Part shown: piece after piece, positions 8,378 to 19,282 of the stretch | Layout of the letters: the number at the start of each line of letters is the position of its first letter | How positions within the stretch are numbered: position 1 is the stretch's first letter | From: Inhella inkyongensis | GTDB lineage: Bacteria > Pseudomonadota > Gammaproteobacteria > Burkholderiales > Burkholderiaceae_C | NCBI RefSeq assembly: GCF_005952805.1 | Contig: NZ_CP040709.1 | Span: 1,116,001-1,180,000, forward strand | Length of the DNA: 64,000 bases | Direction of reading: 5' to 3' | The notes under the pieces: generated by a model | What the model was told of the DNA's origin: nothing | Databases searched by the model: none | What the model saw: only the letters and a program-made list of their open reading frames with translations | Made by a program: the position numbers and the translations under genes

Positions 8378-8654
8378 GGAAGCGCTGAACAAGTCCCTGC
8401 GGGCGCGCCGCGACTTTTCGGGATGCCTGGCCAAGGCGCGAGCCGCAACTCAGGCTGGTGGCCTGAGTAAGGCACGCAACGCCGGCCAGCGCCCGAAAAG
8501 TCGATGGCCCGCAAGGGTTTGCGCGATAACCGGCCATCTCGGTCGTTGGCGCGCTCGGCTGTCGGGCCACCAGCCCGACCTTCGCGCGCCGCCTACGATC
8601 CGGCCGGTTCTCGCGCAAACGCGTCCCGCGAGGACTTATTCAGCGCTTCCTTAG
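8374..8654. mobile_element. MITE-like palindromic element with 19-bp terminal inverted repeats and TTAG flanks
   Basis: Terminal repeats GGAAGCGCTGAACAAGTCC (8378-8396) and its inverse (8632-8650) differ at one base. Inside are two further long hairpins: CGACTTTTCGGG/CCCGAAAAGTCG (8411-8422 and 8492-8503) and GTTTGCGCGATAACCGGCC with an inverse copy (8517-8535 and 8602-8620; one mismatch). Each contains a smaller stem, giving a cloverleaf-like fold. TTAG occurs directly outside both ends (8374-8377 and 8651-8654), as expected of a 4-bp target duplication. There is no coding capacity. It may also terminate transcription of the two convergent genes. Confidence 0.8.
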
Positions 8655-10924
8655 CGGCCGCCGCTCTTGGCCGGCAGCAGGGCCGCCAATTGCTCGCGCG
8701 CGCGGGCCGTAGCGCGTTCCAACAGGAAGGCCGACTCGAAGGCCTTCAGGCGCTCGCTCTCGCACAGGCGCCGCAGCATGCGGGCGGTCATCGTCACGGT
8801 CTTGGCGATCTGCTCGCCCTCGGTGAAGATGAAGAAGCTGCGTTGTGCGCTGATGTGGGTGAGTTTGACCTTGCGCCAGCCCTCGCCGGTGTGCATGCGG
8901 TAGACGCAGCCCAGCTGCAGGTGCTCGAAGAGTGCCGCACCCTGCGTCGGCTCGGGGGCTTCGGCACTCGGCAGGCCATCGATGCTGATGTCCACGGCCT
9001 GCAGCGGCGCTGCTGCTTCGGCACTCAGGTCGATGTCGACCTCCCCCGTCCAGGCCACCTCGGCTTCGGCCACCAGGCCCACCTGATGCGCCTCATCGGG
9101 GGCGAACACCTGTTCCAGGTCGATGTCCAGCGAGATTGTGGCGCGCAGGGCCTCGGCTTCGTCGGGCACGGCCAGACCAAAAGCCGCCTCGATGCGTTTG
9201 ATCAGCAGGTTCTGATCCAGCACCGACAGTGCTGGGGTCTTCAGGGCCTCGGCGTGAACGGGCAAGAGGTCGGCAAACAGCTGCTTGCGCAACGCCTCGG
9301 GCGTGCCCACGTTGTCCAGGCCCAGATTGACGCCTCGCACCAACAGCGGCAATTGGGTCAGGAAATCCTTGCGTGCGGCCGAGCCGCCCTTGGGCAGCAC
9401 CGAGACCGCCAGATCCCGACCCTGGCGGCGCGCCATCAACTCCTGCTGCTCGCCCTGGTTGGCGGCGTGGACGATCACCGCGCTCCAATCGCGGCTGAGG
9501 AAGCGCCGCAGGAACTCCGGCAGCGGCAGCTCACCCAGGGCCTTTTCCAACTGCTTTTGGTACTGCAGGCGTTGGCGCGCCTGCGCCTCCTTGCGCTCCA
9601 ACAGGGCGGCGGTGTCCTGCCCCTGGGCCTGGAGCAGCTTTTGCCCTTGGTCAGCGATGAAGCTCTCGAGCGCGTCAAGCTGCTTTTCGTAAGTGGCCAG
9701 GCGCTCGAAATCGCCGCCCGCAATTTCCTCGACCAGCTCGGCCACGCGCTGCAGGAAGCCCAGTCCGGGGTCGCGGCTGAAATCTTCGAAGGCACAGGCC
9801 AGGGAGGCCAGGCGGTTGACGAAGCGCCGTACCGGGTGGCTGCGCTTGGCAAAAAAGCTGGTGTCACCGAGTGCTGCGCGCAACACCGGCAGCTGCAGGC
9901 GGCCGATCAGGCGCGCCATCTGCGGCGGCACTTTGGGGTCGGCCAGGATGGCGTCAAACAGGCTGGCCACCACATCGATCACCATGTGATCCAGAGGTGT
10001 CTGGGTGGCCTGCCGCAGCTCTTCGCGGTGCAGATGGATCAGATTGCCGGCCGCCGGTGCGCTGGCGTCAGCCAAAGATGCCTGGCTGAGCATCGGCGCG
10101 CTGAAGTGCAGCCGCCGCAGCAGGTCCATGACCACGGGCTCGACATGGCCCAGACCGCCCCGTGCGCCGATGGGGGCAGGCGCGGCGGTCGCTCCACCCA
10201 GGGCTTGACGCTCTGCAGCTGTCATGGCGCCGGCCTGACTGCTGCCAAGGGCGCCAGCTTGGCTGGTGCTGAGTCCGTCGCCGGAACTGGATCGTCCGCC
10301 GCCTTCGGCACTCACGGTGCGCATGTCCTGTGCGGTGAGTCCGCGCTGGACGAACTGCATGGCGAGGTCGGAGTAGCAGATCTTCATCAGCAGGGACAGA
10401 CTGCGGGTTAGCTCCTCGCTCAGGGTCTGGCGCAGTCCGGGCTGGTCGGTCATGCCATCGACCGCGGCCAGCAGGGCGCGTGCGATCAGTTCAGGGCGCA
10501 CCGGGTTGCGATCCGGTCCGGCCTCAGGGTCACCCAGCAGGGCGCCGGTGTAGGCCTCGACCTCGCGCAACTCCCACTCGCAGCTATGGCCCAGAGCCTT
10601 GCCGATGCGGTCAGCCGCAACGATGGCGTCGACCGCCGTGTCGTCGAGCAAGGACAGTTCGCTCCAATTGCTTGGCCGTCCTTGCGCCACGGTTTCGCTC
10701 TTGGGGTTCCACGCCTGAATGAGGTTTTGTTGAAACTGGCCCAGGCACTGGCTGCGTTGCTGACGCAGCAAGGCCTGGGTCAGCAGCAGTTCATCGCGTC
10801 GCGCAGCCTTGAGGGCCGAGCCGGCCAACTGGCCCGCCGCCTCCTGGGTTCGCTCGATGGCTTCCTCGAAAGCCTGTGCCAGGCGTTGCAGTGCCAGTTG
10901 AAGCGAAGGATTGAGGGCAGACAT
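8651..10924 (-). CDS. DUF1631-family protein
   Basis: A large, mostly helical cytoplasmic protein of 757 residues in the DUF1631 family, which is known mainly from Beta- and Gammaproteobacteria and has no established biochemical role. Visible features are an N-terminal Gln/Leu-rich helical region, a coiled-coil-like stretch near residues 400-480 (KQLDALESFIADQ, LLERKEAQARQRLQYQKQLE), and a C-terminal region near 665-720 (GWRKVKLTHISAQRSFFIF). That region resembles the short beta domain seen at the end of this family, PilZ-like in appearance. The gene converges on pdxA; its stop codon lies in the right TTAG flank of the palindromic element. Confidence 0.8.
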   Translation of the reverse strand: MSALNPSLQLALQRLAQAFEEAIERTQEAAGQLAGSALKAARRDELLLTQALLRQQRSQCLGQFQQNLIQAWNPKSETVAQGRPSNWSELSLLDDTAVDAIVAADRIGKALGHSCEWELREVEAYTGALLGDPEAGPDRNPVRPELIARALLAAVDGMTDQPGLRQTLSEELTRSLSLLMKICYSDLAMQFVQRGLTAQDMRTVSAEGGGRSSSGDGLSTSQAGALGSSQAGAMTAAERQALGGATAAPAPIGARGGLGHVEPVVMDLLRRLHFSAPMLSQASLADASAPAAGNLIHLHREELRQATQTPLDHMVIDVVASLFDAILADPKVPPQMARLIGRLQLPVLRAALGDTSFFAKRSHPVRRFVNRLASLACAFEDFSRDPGLGFLQRVAELVEEIAGGDFERLATYEKQLDALESFIADQGQKLLQAQGQDTAALLERKEAQARQRLQYQKQLEKALGELPLPEFLRRFLSRDWSAVIVHAANQGEQQELMARRQGRDLAVSVLPKGGSAARKDFLTQLPLLVRGVNLGLDNVGTPEALRKQLFADLLPVHAEALKTPALSVLDQNLLIKRIEAAFGLAVPDEAEALRATISLDIDLEQVFAPDEAHQVGLVAEAEVAWTGEVDIDLSAEAAAPLQAVDISIDGLPSAEAPEPTQGAALFEHLQLGCVYRMHTGEGWRKVKLTHISAQRSFFIFTEGEQIAKTVTMTARMLRRLCESERLKAFESAFLLERATARAREQLAALLPAKSGGR

Positions 10925-11000
10925 GGCGAGCGAGGCTTGGGGAAGTCCAGAAACAGGCAGGGCGCCCGCAGGCGCCCATGATGCCGCAGAGCTAGCGGAA

Positions 11001-11420
11001 TTAACGCTTCAAAGCGTCTCGGATTTCGCGCAACAGCACGATGTCCTCGGGCGTGGGGGGCGGTGCGGCCGGTGCGGCGGCGGGCTCCTCGCGCTTGAGG
11101 CGATTGATCTGCTTGATCATCATGAAGATCACGAAGGCCAGGATGATGAAGTTCAGCAACACGGTCAGGAAGCTGCCGTAGGCCAGCACGGCACCGGCTT
11201 TCTTGGCTTCGGCCAGGGTGGTGGCGGTCTGTCCGGCAAGGGCAATGAAGTAGTTGTCGAAATTCAATCCGCCCACCAGCATGCCCACCACGGGCATGAT
11301 GAGGTCGCCCACCATGGAGTCGACGATCTTGCCGAACGCTCCGCCGATGATGACGCCGACCGCCAGATCGACCACATTGCCTTTGACGGCGAATTCACGG
11401 AACTCAGAAAAAATGCTCAC
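11001..11420 (-). CDS. mscL: Large-conductance mechanosensitive channel
   Basis: A 139-residue inner-membrane channel that opens under membrane tension during osmotic downshock. The first helix [24 protein letters not shown] and TM1 residues are well conserved; a second membrane helix ([21 protein letters not shown]) and a C-terminal helical bundle ([14 protein letters not shown]) follow. The start is placed at GTG 11420 because GGAG lies six bases upstream and the sequence from there (SIFSEFREF) matches the family. A longer ATG start at 11474 would add an unusual leader. Confidence 0.94.
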   Translation of the reverse strand: MSIFSEFREFAVKGNVVDLAVGVIIGGAFGKIVDSMVGDLIMPVVGMLVGGLNFDNYFIALAGQTATTLAEAKKAGAVLAYGSFLTVLLNFIILAFVIFMMIKQINRLKREEPAAAPAAPPPTPEDIVLLREIRDALKR

Positions 11421-11536
11421 GGGCAGCTCCAAGGGACTGGGTACAGGGCGGCGCGCATTGTCGCGATGGGCCAAGCCGGCGATCTAGGTTCCTTCCCCAG
11501 GTTGCAGCTTTCCGAGGGGGGGCTTGACCCTGCCGC

Positions 11537-11542
11537 TAGAAT
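11537..11542 (+). promoter_or_regulatory. Putative -10 box TAGAAT of petABC
   Basis: GCTAGAATCCGCGCCG lies 118 bases before the petA start, in the 240-base gap divergent to mscL. It fits the recurring TAGAAT plus GC-rich pattern found before other genes here. This would give petA a leader of roughly 110 bases. Confidence 0.45.
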
Positions 11543-11660
11543 CCGCGCCGCTTTGCGAGCGTGCCTGGGCGAACCCCGGGTGCGCCTGCATTTTTCTGCG
11601 CTCCCGATCGGTGGGCGCGGAAAACCCAGAACCGAAACAAGAAACCGCCAGAGGATGCTC

Positions 11661-12251
11661 ATGAGCGAAGTGGACAACAGCAAGCGCACGTGGATGATCG
11701 CCACCGGTTGCGCCGGCGCAGTGGGCGGAGCGGCCGTGGCCGTTCCGTTTGTGAAGACCTTTTCCCCTTCCGAGCGTGCACTGGCCGCCGGCGCGGCGGT
11801 TGAGGTGGACATCGGCGCCATGAAGCCGGGCGAGAAGCTCACGGTGGAGTGGCGCGGTAAGCCGGTGTGGATCGTGCGCCGCACGCCCGAGCAGCTTGAG
11901 GCCCTGAAGAAGACCACTCCCCAAGTGGCCGACCCCGAGAACAAGCGCACCGCCTACCCGACGCCGGACTACGCCAAGAACGAGCACCGCTCCATCAAGC
12001 CCGAGTACTTCGTGGCCGTGGGCATTTGCTCGCACCTGGGTTGCTCGCCTTCGGACAAGTTCCAGACTGGCGCGCAGCCTTCGCTGCCCGATGACTGGAA
12101 CGGCGGCTTCCTGTGCCCCTGCCATGGCTCGACCTTTGACATGGCCGGCCGTGTGTTCAAGAACAAGCCCGCTCCCGACAACCTCGAAGTGCCGCCGCAT
12201 ATGTATCTCTCAGATACCAAGCTGCTGATCGGCGAAGACAAGAAGGCATAA
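11661..12251 (+). CDS. petA: Ubiquinol-cytochrome c reductase iron-sulfur subunit (Rieske)
   Basis: A 196-residue subunit of the bc1 complex that passes electrons from ubiquinol to cytochrome c1. An N-terminal membrane anchor (MIATGCAGAVGGAAVAVPF) follows a short polar start. The 2Fe-2S ligands are in CSHLGC (residues 123-128) and CPCHGS (152-157), each with its disulfide Cys. Rieske proteins are usually Tat substrates; only a weak KR pair (SKRTW) is visible here. The ATG at 11661 is chosen because AGAGG is well spaced before it; ATG 11655 is possible. It is followed by petB and petC. Confidence 0.96.
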   Translation: MSEVDNSKRTWMIATGCAGAVGGAAVAVPFVKTFSPSERALAAGAAVEVDIGAMKPGEKLTVEWRGKPVWIVRRTPEQLEALKKTTPQVADPENKRTAYPTPDYAKNEHRSIKPEYFVAVGICSHLGCSPSDKFQTGAQPSLPDDWNGGFLCPCHGSTFDMAGRVFKNKPAPDNLEVPPHMYLSDTKLLIGEDKKA

Positions 12252-12260
12252 GGACCCAAG

Positions 12261-13724
12261 ATGGCCGAATTCAAAGACGCGCCCGCAGGCGCCTCGGTGG
12301 GTGTGAAGACCATGACCTGGCTGGAGAACCGGTTCCCGACCGCGTTCGACGCCTACAAGGTCCATATGTCGGAGTACTACGCACCGAAGAATTTCAACTG
12401 GTGGTACATCTTTGGCTCGCTGGCCCTGCTGGTGCTGGTGATCCAGATCGTCACCGGCATCTTCCTGGTGATGCACTACAAGCCGGACGCCAACCTGGCG
12501 TTTGCTTCGGTCGAGTACATCATGCGCGACGTGCCCTGGGGCTGGCTGGTGCGCTACATGCACTCCACCGGCGCCTCGGCCTTCTTCGTCGTGGTGTACC
12601 TGCACATGTACCGTGGCCTGATCTACGGCAGCTACCGCAAGCCGCGCGAGCTGGTCTGGATCTTCGGCTGTGCGATCTTCCTGTGCCTGATGGCCGAGGC
12701 CTTCATGGGCTATCTGCTGCCCTGGGGCCAGATGAGCTATTGGGGCGCCCAGGTGATCGTGAATCTGTTCGCGGCCATTCCCTTCGTCGGCCCGGACCTG
12801 GCTCTGATGATCCGCGGTGACTTCGTGGTGTCGGACGCCACCCTGAACCGATTCTTCAGCTTCCACGTGATCGCCGTGCCGCTGGTCCTGCTGGGCCTGG
12901 TGGTGGCGCATTTGCTGGCCCTGCATGATGTGGGTTCCAACAACCCCGACGGTGTCGAGATCAAGAAGGGCCCCAAGGACGCCAAGGGCCGCCCGCTTGA
13001 CGGCGTGCCTTTCCACCCCTACTACACGGTGCATGACATCTACGCGGTGTCGCTGTTCCTGATGGTGTTCTGCTCCATCGTGTTCTTTGCGCCGGAGTTG
13101 GGGGGCTACTTCCTGGAGTTCAACAACTTCATCCCGGCCGATCCGCTGAAGACCCCGGCTCACATCGCCCCGGTCTGGTACTTCACGCCCTTCTACTCGA
13201 TGCTGCGTGCGACCACCTCGGCCTTCATGCCCTTCATGTGGCTGTTCTTCGTCGTTGTGGGCCTGGTGACGGTGCGTCGCTCCAGCCTGCCGGCGCTGTT
13301 CAAGAGCGGCTACTGGGGCTTGATGGCAGTGCTGTTCTTCCTGTTTGGCGTGCCGGCCGTGATCGGTGGCTGGATGGGCATGGAGATCGCCAACCCGCTG
13401 TTGGCTGGCTTTGACGCCAAGTTCTGGGGCGTGGTGGTGATGGGCGGTACTGTGGTGATCCTGTTCTTCCTGCCCTGGTTCGACAAGGCGCCGGTGAACT
13501 CGATCCGCTATCGCCCGGACTGGAACAAATGGCTTTACGCCGTTTTTGTGGTGGTCTTCCTGATCCTGGGCTATCTGGGTGTGCAGCCGCCGAGCACGGC
13601 GGGCACCATCGTGTCGCAGATCGGCACCTTGTTCTACATGGGCTTCTTCCTGCTGATGCCCTGGTGGAGTGTGAAGGGCGAGTTCAAGACCCCGCCTGAT
13701 CGCGTGAACTTCACCGCCCACTGA
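12261..13724 (+). CDS. petB: Cytochrome b of the bc1 complex
   Basis: A 487-residue integral membrane subunit with about nine helices that carries both b haems and the Qo and Qi sites. Key stretches are GIFLVMHYKPDANLAF (first helix end), FMGYLLPWGQMSYWGAQV, and PxHIxPxWYF-type sequence (TPAHIAPVWYFTPFYSMLR). It is longer than the minimal family by a C-terminal extension with an extra membrane helix. It lies between petA and petC with short gaps, so the three are one operon. Confidence 0.98.
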   Translation: MAEFKDAPAGASVGVKTMTWLENRFPTAFDAYKVHMSEYYAPKNFNWWYIFGSLALLVLVIQIVTGIFLVMHYKPDANLAFASVEYIMRDVPWGWLVRYMHSTGASAFFVVVYLHMYRGLIYGSYRKPRELVWIFGCAIFLCLMAEAFMGYLLPWGQMSYWGAQVIVNLFAAIPFVGPDLALMIRGDFVVSDATLNRFFSFHVIAVPLVLLGLVVAHLLALHDVGSNNPDGVEIKKGPKDAKGRPLDGVPFHPYYTVHDIYAVSLFLMVFCSIVFFAPELGGYFLEFNNFIPADPLKTPAHIAPVWYFTPFYSMLRATTSAFMPFMWLFFVVVGLVTVRRSSLPALFKSGYWGLMAVLFFLFGVPAVIGGWMGMEIANPLLAGFDAKFWGVVVMGGTVVILFFLPWFDKAPVNSIRYRPDWNKWLYAVFVVVFLILGYLGVQPPSTAGTIVSQIGTLFYMGFFLLMPWWSVKGEFKTPPDRVNFTAH

Positions 13725-13744
13725 TCGCACGGAGACGACAACCC

Positions 13745-14503
13745 ATGAAAAAAATCATCGCCTCCCTGTTGACCGCCCTGAGCCTGAGCGCTTTTGCCGC
13801 CGGCGGCGGTGTGGCCTGGGACCGCTTCCCCCCTGAGAAGATGAGCGACATGGCGTCGTTGCAAAACGGTGCCAAGCTGTTCGCCAATTACTGCCTGAAC
13901 TGCCACGCGGCGGCCTTCCATCGCTTCAACCGTCTGCGCGAGATCGGTCTGACCGAAGCGCAGATCAAGGACAACCTGATGTTCACCACCGAAAAGGTGG
14001 GCGAGACCATGAAGGTTGCGATGGATGCCAAAGAGGCCAAGGAATGGTTTGGCGCCACCCCGCCCGACTTGACCCTGGTGGCGCGCTCGCGCGCCGATGG
14101 CGCCAAGGGCAGCGGCGCCGACTACCTCTACACGCTGTGGCGCAGCTACTACCGCGACGAGACCAAGGCGACCGGTTGGGACAACCTGGCTTTCCCGTCG
14201 ATCGGCATGCCCCATGTGTTGTGGGAACTGCAGGGCGAGCGCAAGCCTATCTTTGAGGAGCGTGAGTCACACGGCCACAAGGAGAAGGTCTTCAGCGGCC
14301 GCTGGGAAGTCGTCAAGCCGGGTCTGATGACTGCGCAGCAATACGACAGCGCGGTCGGTGATCTCGTGGCTTATCTGAAGTGGATGGCCGAGCCACAGGC
14401 TGCGCAGCGCTTCAACCTGGGCGTGTGGGTGCTGGTGTTCCTGGGTGTGTTTGCGCTGTTTGCCTGGCGCCTGAACGCGGCCTACTGGAAAGACGTGAAG
14501 TAA
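13745..14503 (+). CDS. petC: Cytochrome c1 of the bc1 complex
   Basis: A 252-residue periplasmic cytochrome with a signal peptide (MKKIIASLLTALSLSAFAA), a single haem-binding CLNCH at residues 50-54, and a C-terminal membrane anchor (VLVFLGVFALFAWRLNAAYW). A likely axial Met lies in the PSIGMPHVL segment. It passes electrons from the Rieske centre to soluble or oxidase-bound cytochrome c, ultimately to the aa3 oxidase encoded at 29580-34233. A strong terminator follows. Confidence 0.97.
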   Translation: MKKIIASLLTALSLSAFAAGGGVAWDRFPPEKMSDMASLQNGAKLFANYCLNCHAAAFHRFNRLREIGLTEAQIKDNLMFTTEKVGETMKVAMDAKEAKEWFGATPPDLTLVARSRADGAKGSGADYLYTLWRSYYRDETKATGWDNLAFPSIGMPHVLWELQGERKPIFEERESHGHKEKVFSGRWEVVKPGLMTAQQYDSAVGDLVAYLKWMAEPQAAQRFNLGVWVLVFLGVFALFAWRLNAAYWKDVK

Positions 14504-14520
14504 GCCCTGCGGGGCTTGTC

Positions 14521-14564
14521 GCGCAGTGCCGGGGTGCTGGCCCTTGCACTGCGCTTGTTTTTTT
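14521..14564 (+). terminator. Intrinsic terminator after petABC
   Basis: GCGCAGTGC (14521-14529) pairs with GCACTGCGC (14546-14554) over nine bases and is followed by TTGTTTTTTT. This ends the bc1 operon before sspA. Confidence 0.85.
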
Positions 14565-14588
14565 GTTGATTGACAGGAGTCCACCCTC

Positions 14589-15206
14589 ATGATGGTTCTC
14601 TACTCGGGCACGACTTGCCCTTATTCGCACCGCTGCCGCTTCGTTCTGTTCGAGAAGGGCATGGACTTCGAGATCCGCGATGTGGACCTGTTCGCCAAGC
14701 CCGAAGACATCGCGCTGATGAACCCGTACAACGACGTGCCCATCCTGGTGGAGCGCGATCTGATTTTGTACGAGAGCAACATCATCAACGAGTACATCGA
14801 CGAGCGCTTCCCGCACCCGCAGCTGATGCCCGGCGACCCGCTGGCCCGTGCTCGTGTGCGTCTGTTCCTCTTGAACTTCGAGAAGGAACTGTTCGCCTAT
14901 GTGAACATTCTGGAGAACCGCGCGAACGGTCCCAAGCCGACCGACAAGCTGTTGGAAAAGGCTCGTGGTCAGATTCGTGACCGCCTGACCCAACTGGCGC
15001 CCATCTTCCTGAAGAACAAGTTCATGCTGGGCGACGACTTCTCGATGCTGGACGTGGCCATCGCTCCGCTGCTGTGGCGCCTGGATTACTACGGCATCGA
15101 CATGAGCAAGAACGCCGCGCCGCTGTTGAAGTACGCCGAGCGCATCTTCTCGCGCCCGGCCTTCATCGAGGCGCTGACACCCTCCGAGAAGGTCATGCGT
15201 CGTTGA
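14589..15206 (+). CDS. sspA: Stringent starvation protein A (GST fold)
   Basis: A 205-residue glutathione-S-transferase-fold regulator that binds RNA polymerase in related bacteria. The N-terminal thioredoxin-like domain starts MMVLYSGTTCPYSHRCRFVL, with the conserved CPYSHR; the helical C-terminal domain has FMLGDDFSMLDVAIAPLLWRL. Two ATGs are adjacent. The order petABC-sspA-sspB is conserved in Burkholderiales as far as I know. The stop overlaps the sspB start. Confidence 0.96.
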   Translation: MMVLYSGTTCPYSHRCRFVLFEKGMDFEIRDVDLFAKPEDIALMNPYNDVPILVERDLILYESNIINEYIDERFPHPQLMPGDPLARARVRLFLLNFEKELFAYVNILENRANGPKPTDKLLEKARGQIRDRLTQLAPIFLKNKFMLGDDFSMLDVAIAPLLWRLDYYGIDMSKNAAPLLKYAERIFSRPAFIEALTPSEKVMRR

Positions 15207-15682
15207 TGATGGATCAGGAGCAGTCCTTGCCCTCGACGCGCCCGTATCTGATCCGGGCGCTGTACGAGTGGTGCGTGGACGGTGGCTTCACGCCCTTCCT
15301 GGCTGTCCAGGTGGGGCCTGGTGTGCGCGTGCCGATGGAGTTTGTGCGCGATGGGCAGATCACGCTCAACATCGGCGCGGACGCGACTCAGGGTCTGCAG
15401 ATTGGCAACGAGTGGATCGAGTTCAAGGCTCGCTTTGGCGGCGTGGCGCGCGAACTGCTGGTGCCTATCGACCATGTGCTGGCCATCTACGCCCGCGAGA
15501 ACGGCCAGGGCATGGCCTTTCCTGCGCCGGAGCTTGAAGCGGAGGCGCCTGAGTCGGCGTCGGCCGATTCGGCACCTGTGCTGCGCCTGGCGCCCGAGCC
15601 CGAGACTGCAGAGTCCAGTCATAATCCGCCCCCCGACGAACCGCCGCCCAGCCCTCGGCCGGCGTTGAAGCGGGTTAAATAG
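15206..15682 (+). CDS. sspB: ClpXP adaptor SspB
   Basis: A 158-residue adaptor that delivers ssrA-tagged proteins to ClpXP. The folded substrate-binding domain (STRPYLIRALYEWCVDGGFTP, then ITLNIGADA and RELLVPIDHVLAIYARENG) takes up about residues 8-100. An acidic, Pro/Ala-rich flexible tail follows and ends in a short Arg/Lys segment (PALKRVK) that matches the usual ClpX-docking tail. It starts at ATG 15206, overlapping the sspA stop. Confidence 0.94.
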   Translation: MMDQEQSLPSTRPYLIRALYEWCVDGGFTPFLAVQVGPGVRVPMEFVRDGQITLNIGADATQGLQIGNEWIEFKARFGGVARELLVPIDHVLAIYARENGQGMAFPAPELEAEAPESASADSAPVLRLAPEPETAESSHNPPPDEPPPSPRPALKRVK

Positions 15683-15689
15683 CAATTGC

Positions 15690-15815
15690 AAAGGCGGCGC
15701 AAGCTGCCGTCGCGAGCGGTCCGAGCTTGAGAGCGAGAAGCGCAGCCGTACATCTGTACGGCGAGCATCGCAACTCCAAGATCGGGTCGCGCAGCAGGCA
15801 GATTCGCTGCCTTTT
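15690..15815. repeat. Long imperfect palindrome directly upstream of tRNA-Thr
   Basis: The whole gap between sspB and the tRNA can fold on itself. The centre is GCCGTACA-TC-TGTACGGC (15745-15762). The arms continue outward with mismatches (CTTGAGAGCGA versus CTTGGAGTTGCGA, then CGCGAGCGGTCCGA versus CGCGACCCGA) to AAAGGCGGCG on the left and GCTGCCTTTT on the right. It could terminate sspAB transcription or be a dispersed intergenic element. Confidence 0.7.
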
Positions 15816-15891
15816 GCCGGCTTAGCTCAGTTGGTAGAGCAACCGCCTTGTAAGCGGTAGGTCATCCGTTCGATTCGGATAGCCGGCACCA
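15816..15891 (+). tRNA. tRNA-Thr (anticodon TGT)
   Basis: The cloverleaf is complete at 76 bases. The acceptor stem is GCCGGCT/AGCCGGC, the D-arm is GCTCAGTTGGTAGAGC, the anticodon stem ACCGC/GCGGT encloses loop CTTGTAA (anticodon TGT), the T-arm is ATCCG-TTCGATT-CGGAT, and the discriminator A is followed by an encoded CCA. It reads ACA threonine codons. Confidence 0.97.
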
Positions 15892-15900
15892 CACCCCAAA

Positions 15901-16230
15901 TCACCCAAATCCGCCCAGCACCTTGATGCGCAGCTGTGCCTGCGCGCCAAAACGCTCGGCCAGCAAGAGCTCGAGATGGGGCTTGAGTTGCCGCAACTTG
16001 GCAGCAGCGGCAGCATTGCGGGCCAGCAAGGTCCAGCCGCTGTCGTCCAGCGGACCGGCCAGCAGTGCGCCATGTAGGCTCTTGGGAATGGCCGCACGCA
16101 CGCATTCGAGCCGGGCTTTTGAACCGGCCGCCAGTTCGTTCAGATGGGCCAGGCCTTGATGGGCTTGCAAGGCATCCACCACCTTCATGGCGGGCGGTAC
16201 TTGCTGGGAATAGCGACGCAAATAGGCCAT
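15901..16230 (-). CDS. DUF721/DciA-like protein
   Basis: A 109-residue protein with a DUF721-like layout: a basic N-terminus (MAYLRRYSQQVPP), a helical middle, then LHGALLAGPLDDSGWTLLARNAAAAAKLRQLKPHLE, a core resembling a small KH-like fold. DciA (DUF721) proteins load the replicative helicase DnaB in bacteria that lack DnaC. The gene is divergent from secA, a neighbourhood I associate with DUF721 genes in this group. The start is ATG 16230; longer frames upstream overlap secA. A -10-like TACACT ends six bases before the ATG. Confidence 0.7.
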   Translation of the reverse strand: MAYLRRYSQQVPPAMKVVDALQAHQGLAHLNELAAGSKARLECVRAAIPKSLHGALLAGPLDDSGWTLLARNAAAAAKLRQLKPHLELLLAERFGAQAQLRIKVLGGFG

Positions 16231-16372
16231 GCCGGCAGTGTAGGACGCACTGATAAACTCGCGCGCTTTGCCGTTTGGTCGCCGCTCTTGCAGCCGGCCG
16301 CGGCGTCCCCATTTGCAGGGTCCTTGCCTGAAGCGTTTGCCCAGGCTCCCCATGCCCCGGAATCCCCAGAAC

Positions 16373-19114
<2,742 letters not shown>

Positions 19115-19125
19115 AGCCTGTCGGC

Positions 19126-19143
19126 GGCCCGCCACGGCGGGCC
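19126..19143 (+). terminator. GC-rich hairpin after secA
   Basis: GGCCCGCC-AC-GGCGGGCC lies 11 bases after the secA stop. No T-run follows, so termination is likely weak or Rho-assisted. Confidence 0.4.
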
Positions 19144-19266
19144 GAATATCCCCCGGGCGTGTGACCTATGCACGCCCAAACCCCTGCGACACGGGGGGTG
19201 GTGAAAGCCAAATCCCCGTAGCATTCGTTCACACAAAATTTTTGATGGCGCTTTTGCCTTCAATCC

Positions 19267-19279
19267 CTGGAGACTCCAG
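19267..19279 (+). promoter_or_regulatory. Palindromic ribosome-binding region of the first PEP-CTERM gene
   Basis: CTGGAGACTCCAG is a perfect palindrome around the GGAG Shine-Dalgarno, four bases before the ATG at 19283. The RNA stem would be only four pairs, so any effect on translation is speculative. Confidence 0.35.
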
Positions 19280-19282
19280 ATC

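Noticed and set aside
8504-10411. Long plus-strand open frame (about 635 codons) opposite the DUF1631 gene
   Set aside because: High GC produces long frames antisense to real genes. The translation is low-complexity (Gly/Gln/Leu/Arg-rich) with no domain, while the minus-strand frame is a recognisable family with a proper start and context.
11524-11542. TTGACC as the -35 box of the petA promoter
   Set aside because: It is only seven bases from the TAGAAT hexamer, too close to be used together.
10911-11660. Long N-terminal extension of the Rieske gene (frame open from 10911)
   Set aside because: It runs antisense through mscL and adds no recognisable domain; the ribosome site before 11661 and family length fix the real start.
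12210-13730. Long minus-strand open frame opposite cytochrome b
   Set aside because: The translation is rich in His, Gln and Arg with no known fold, as expected from the complement of a membrane protein gene; petB is certain.
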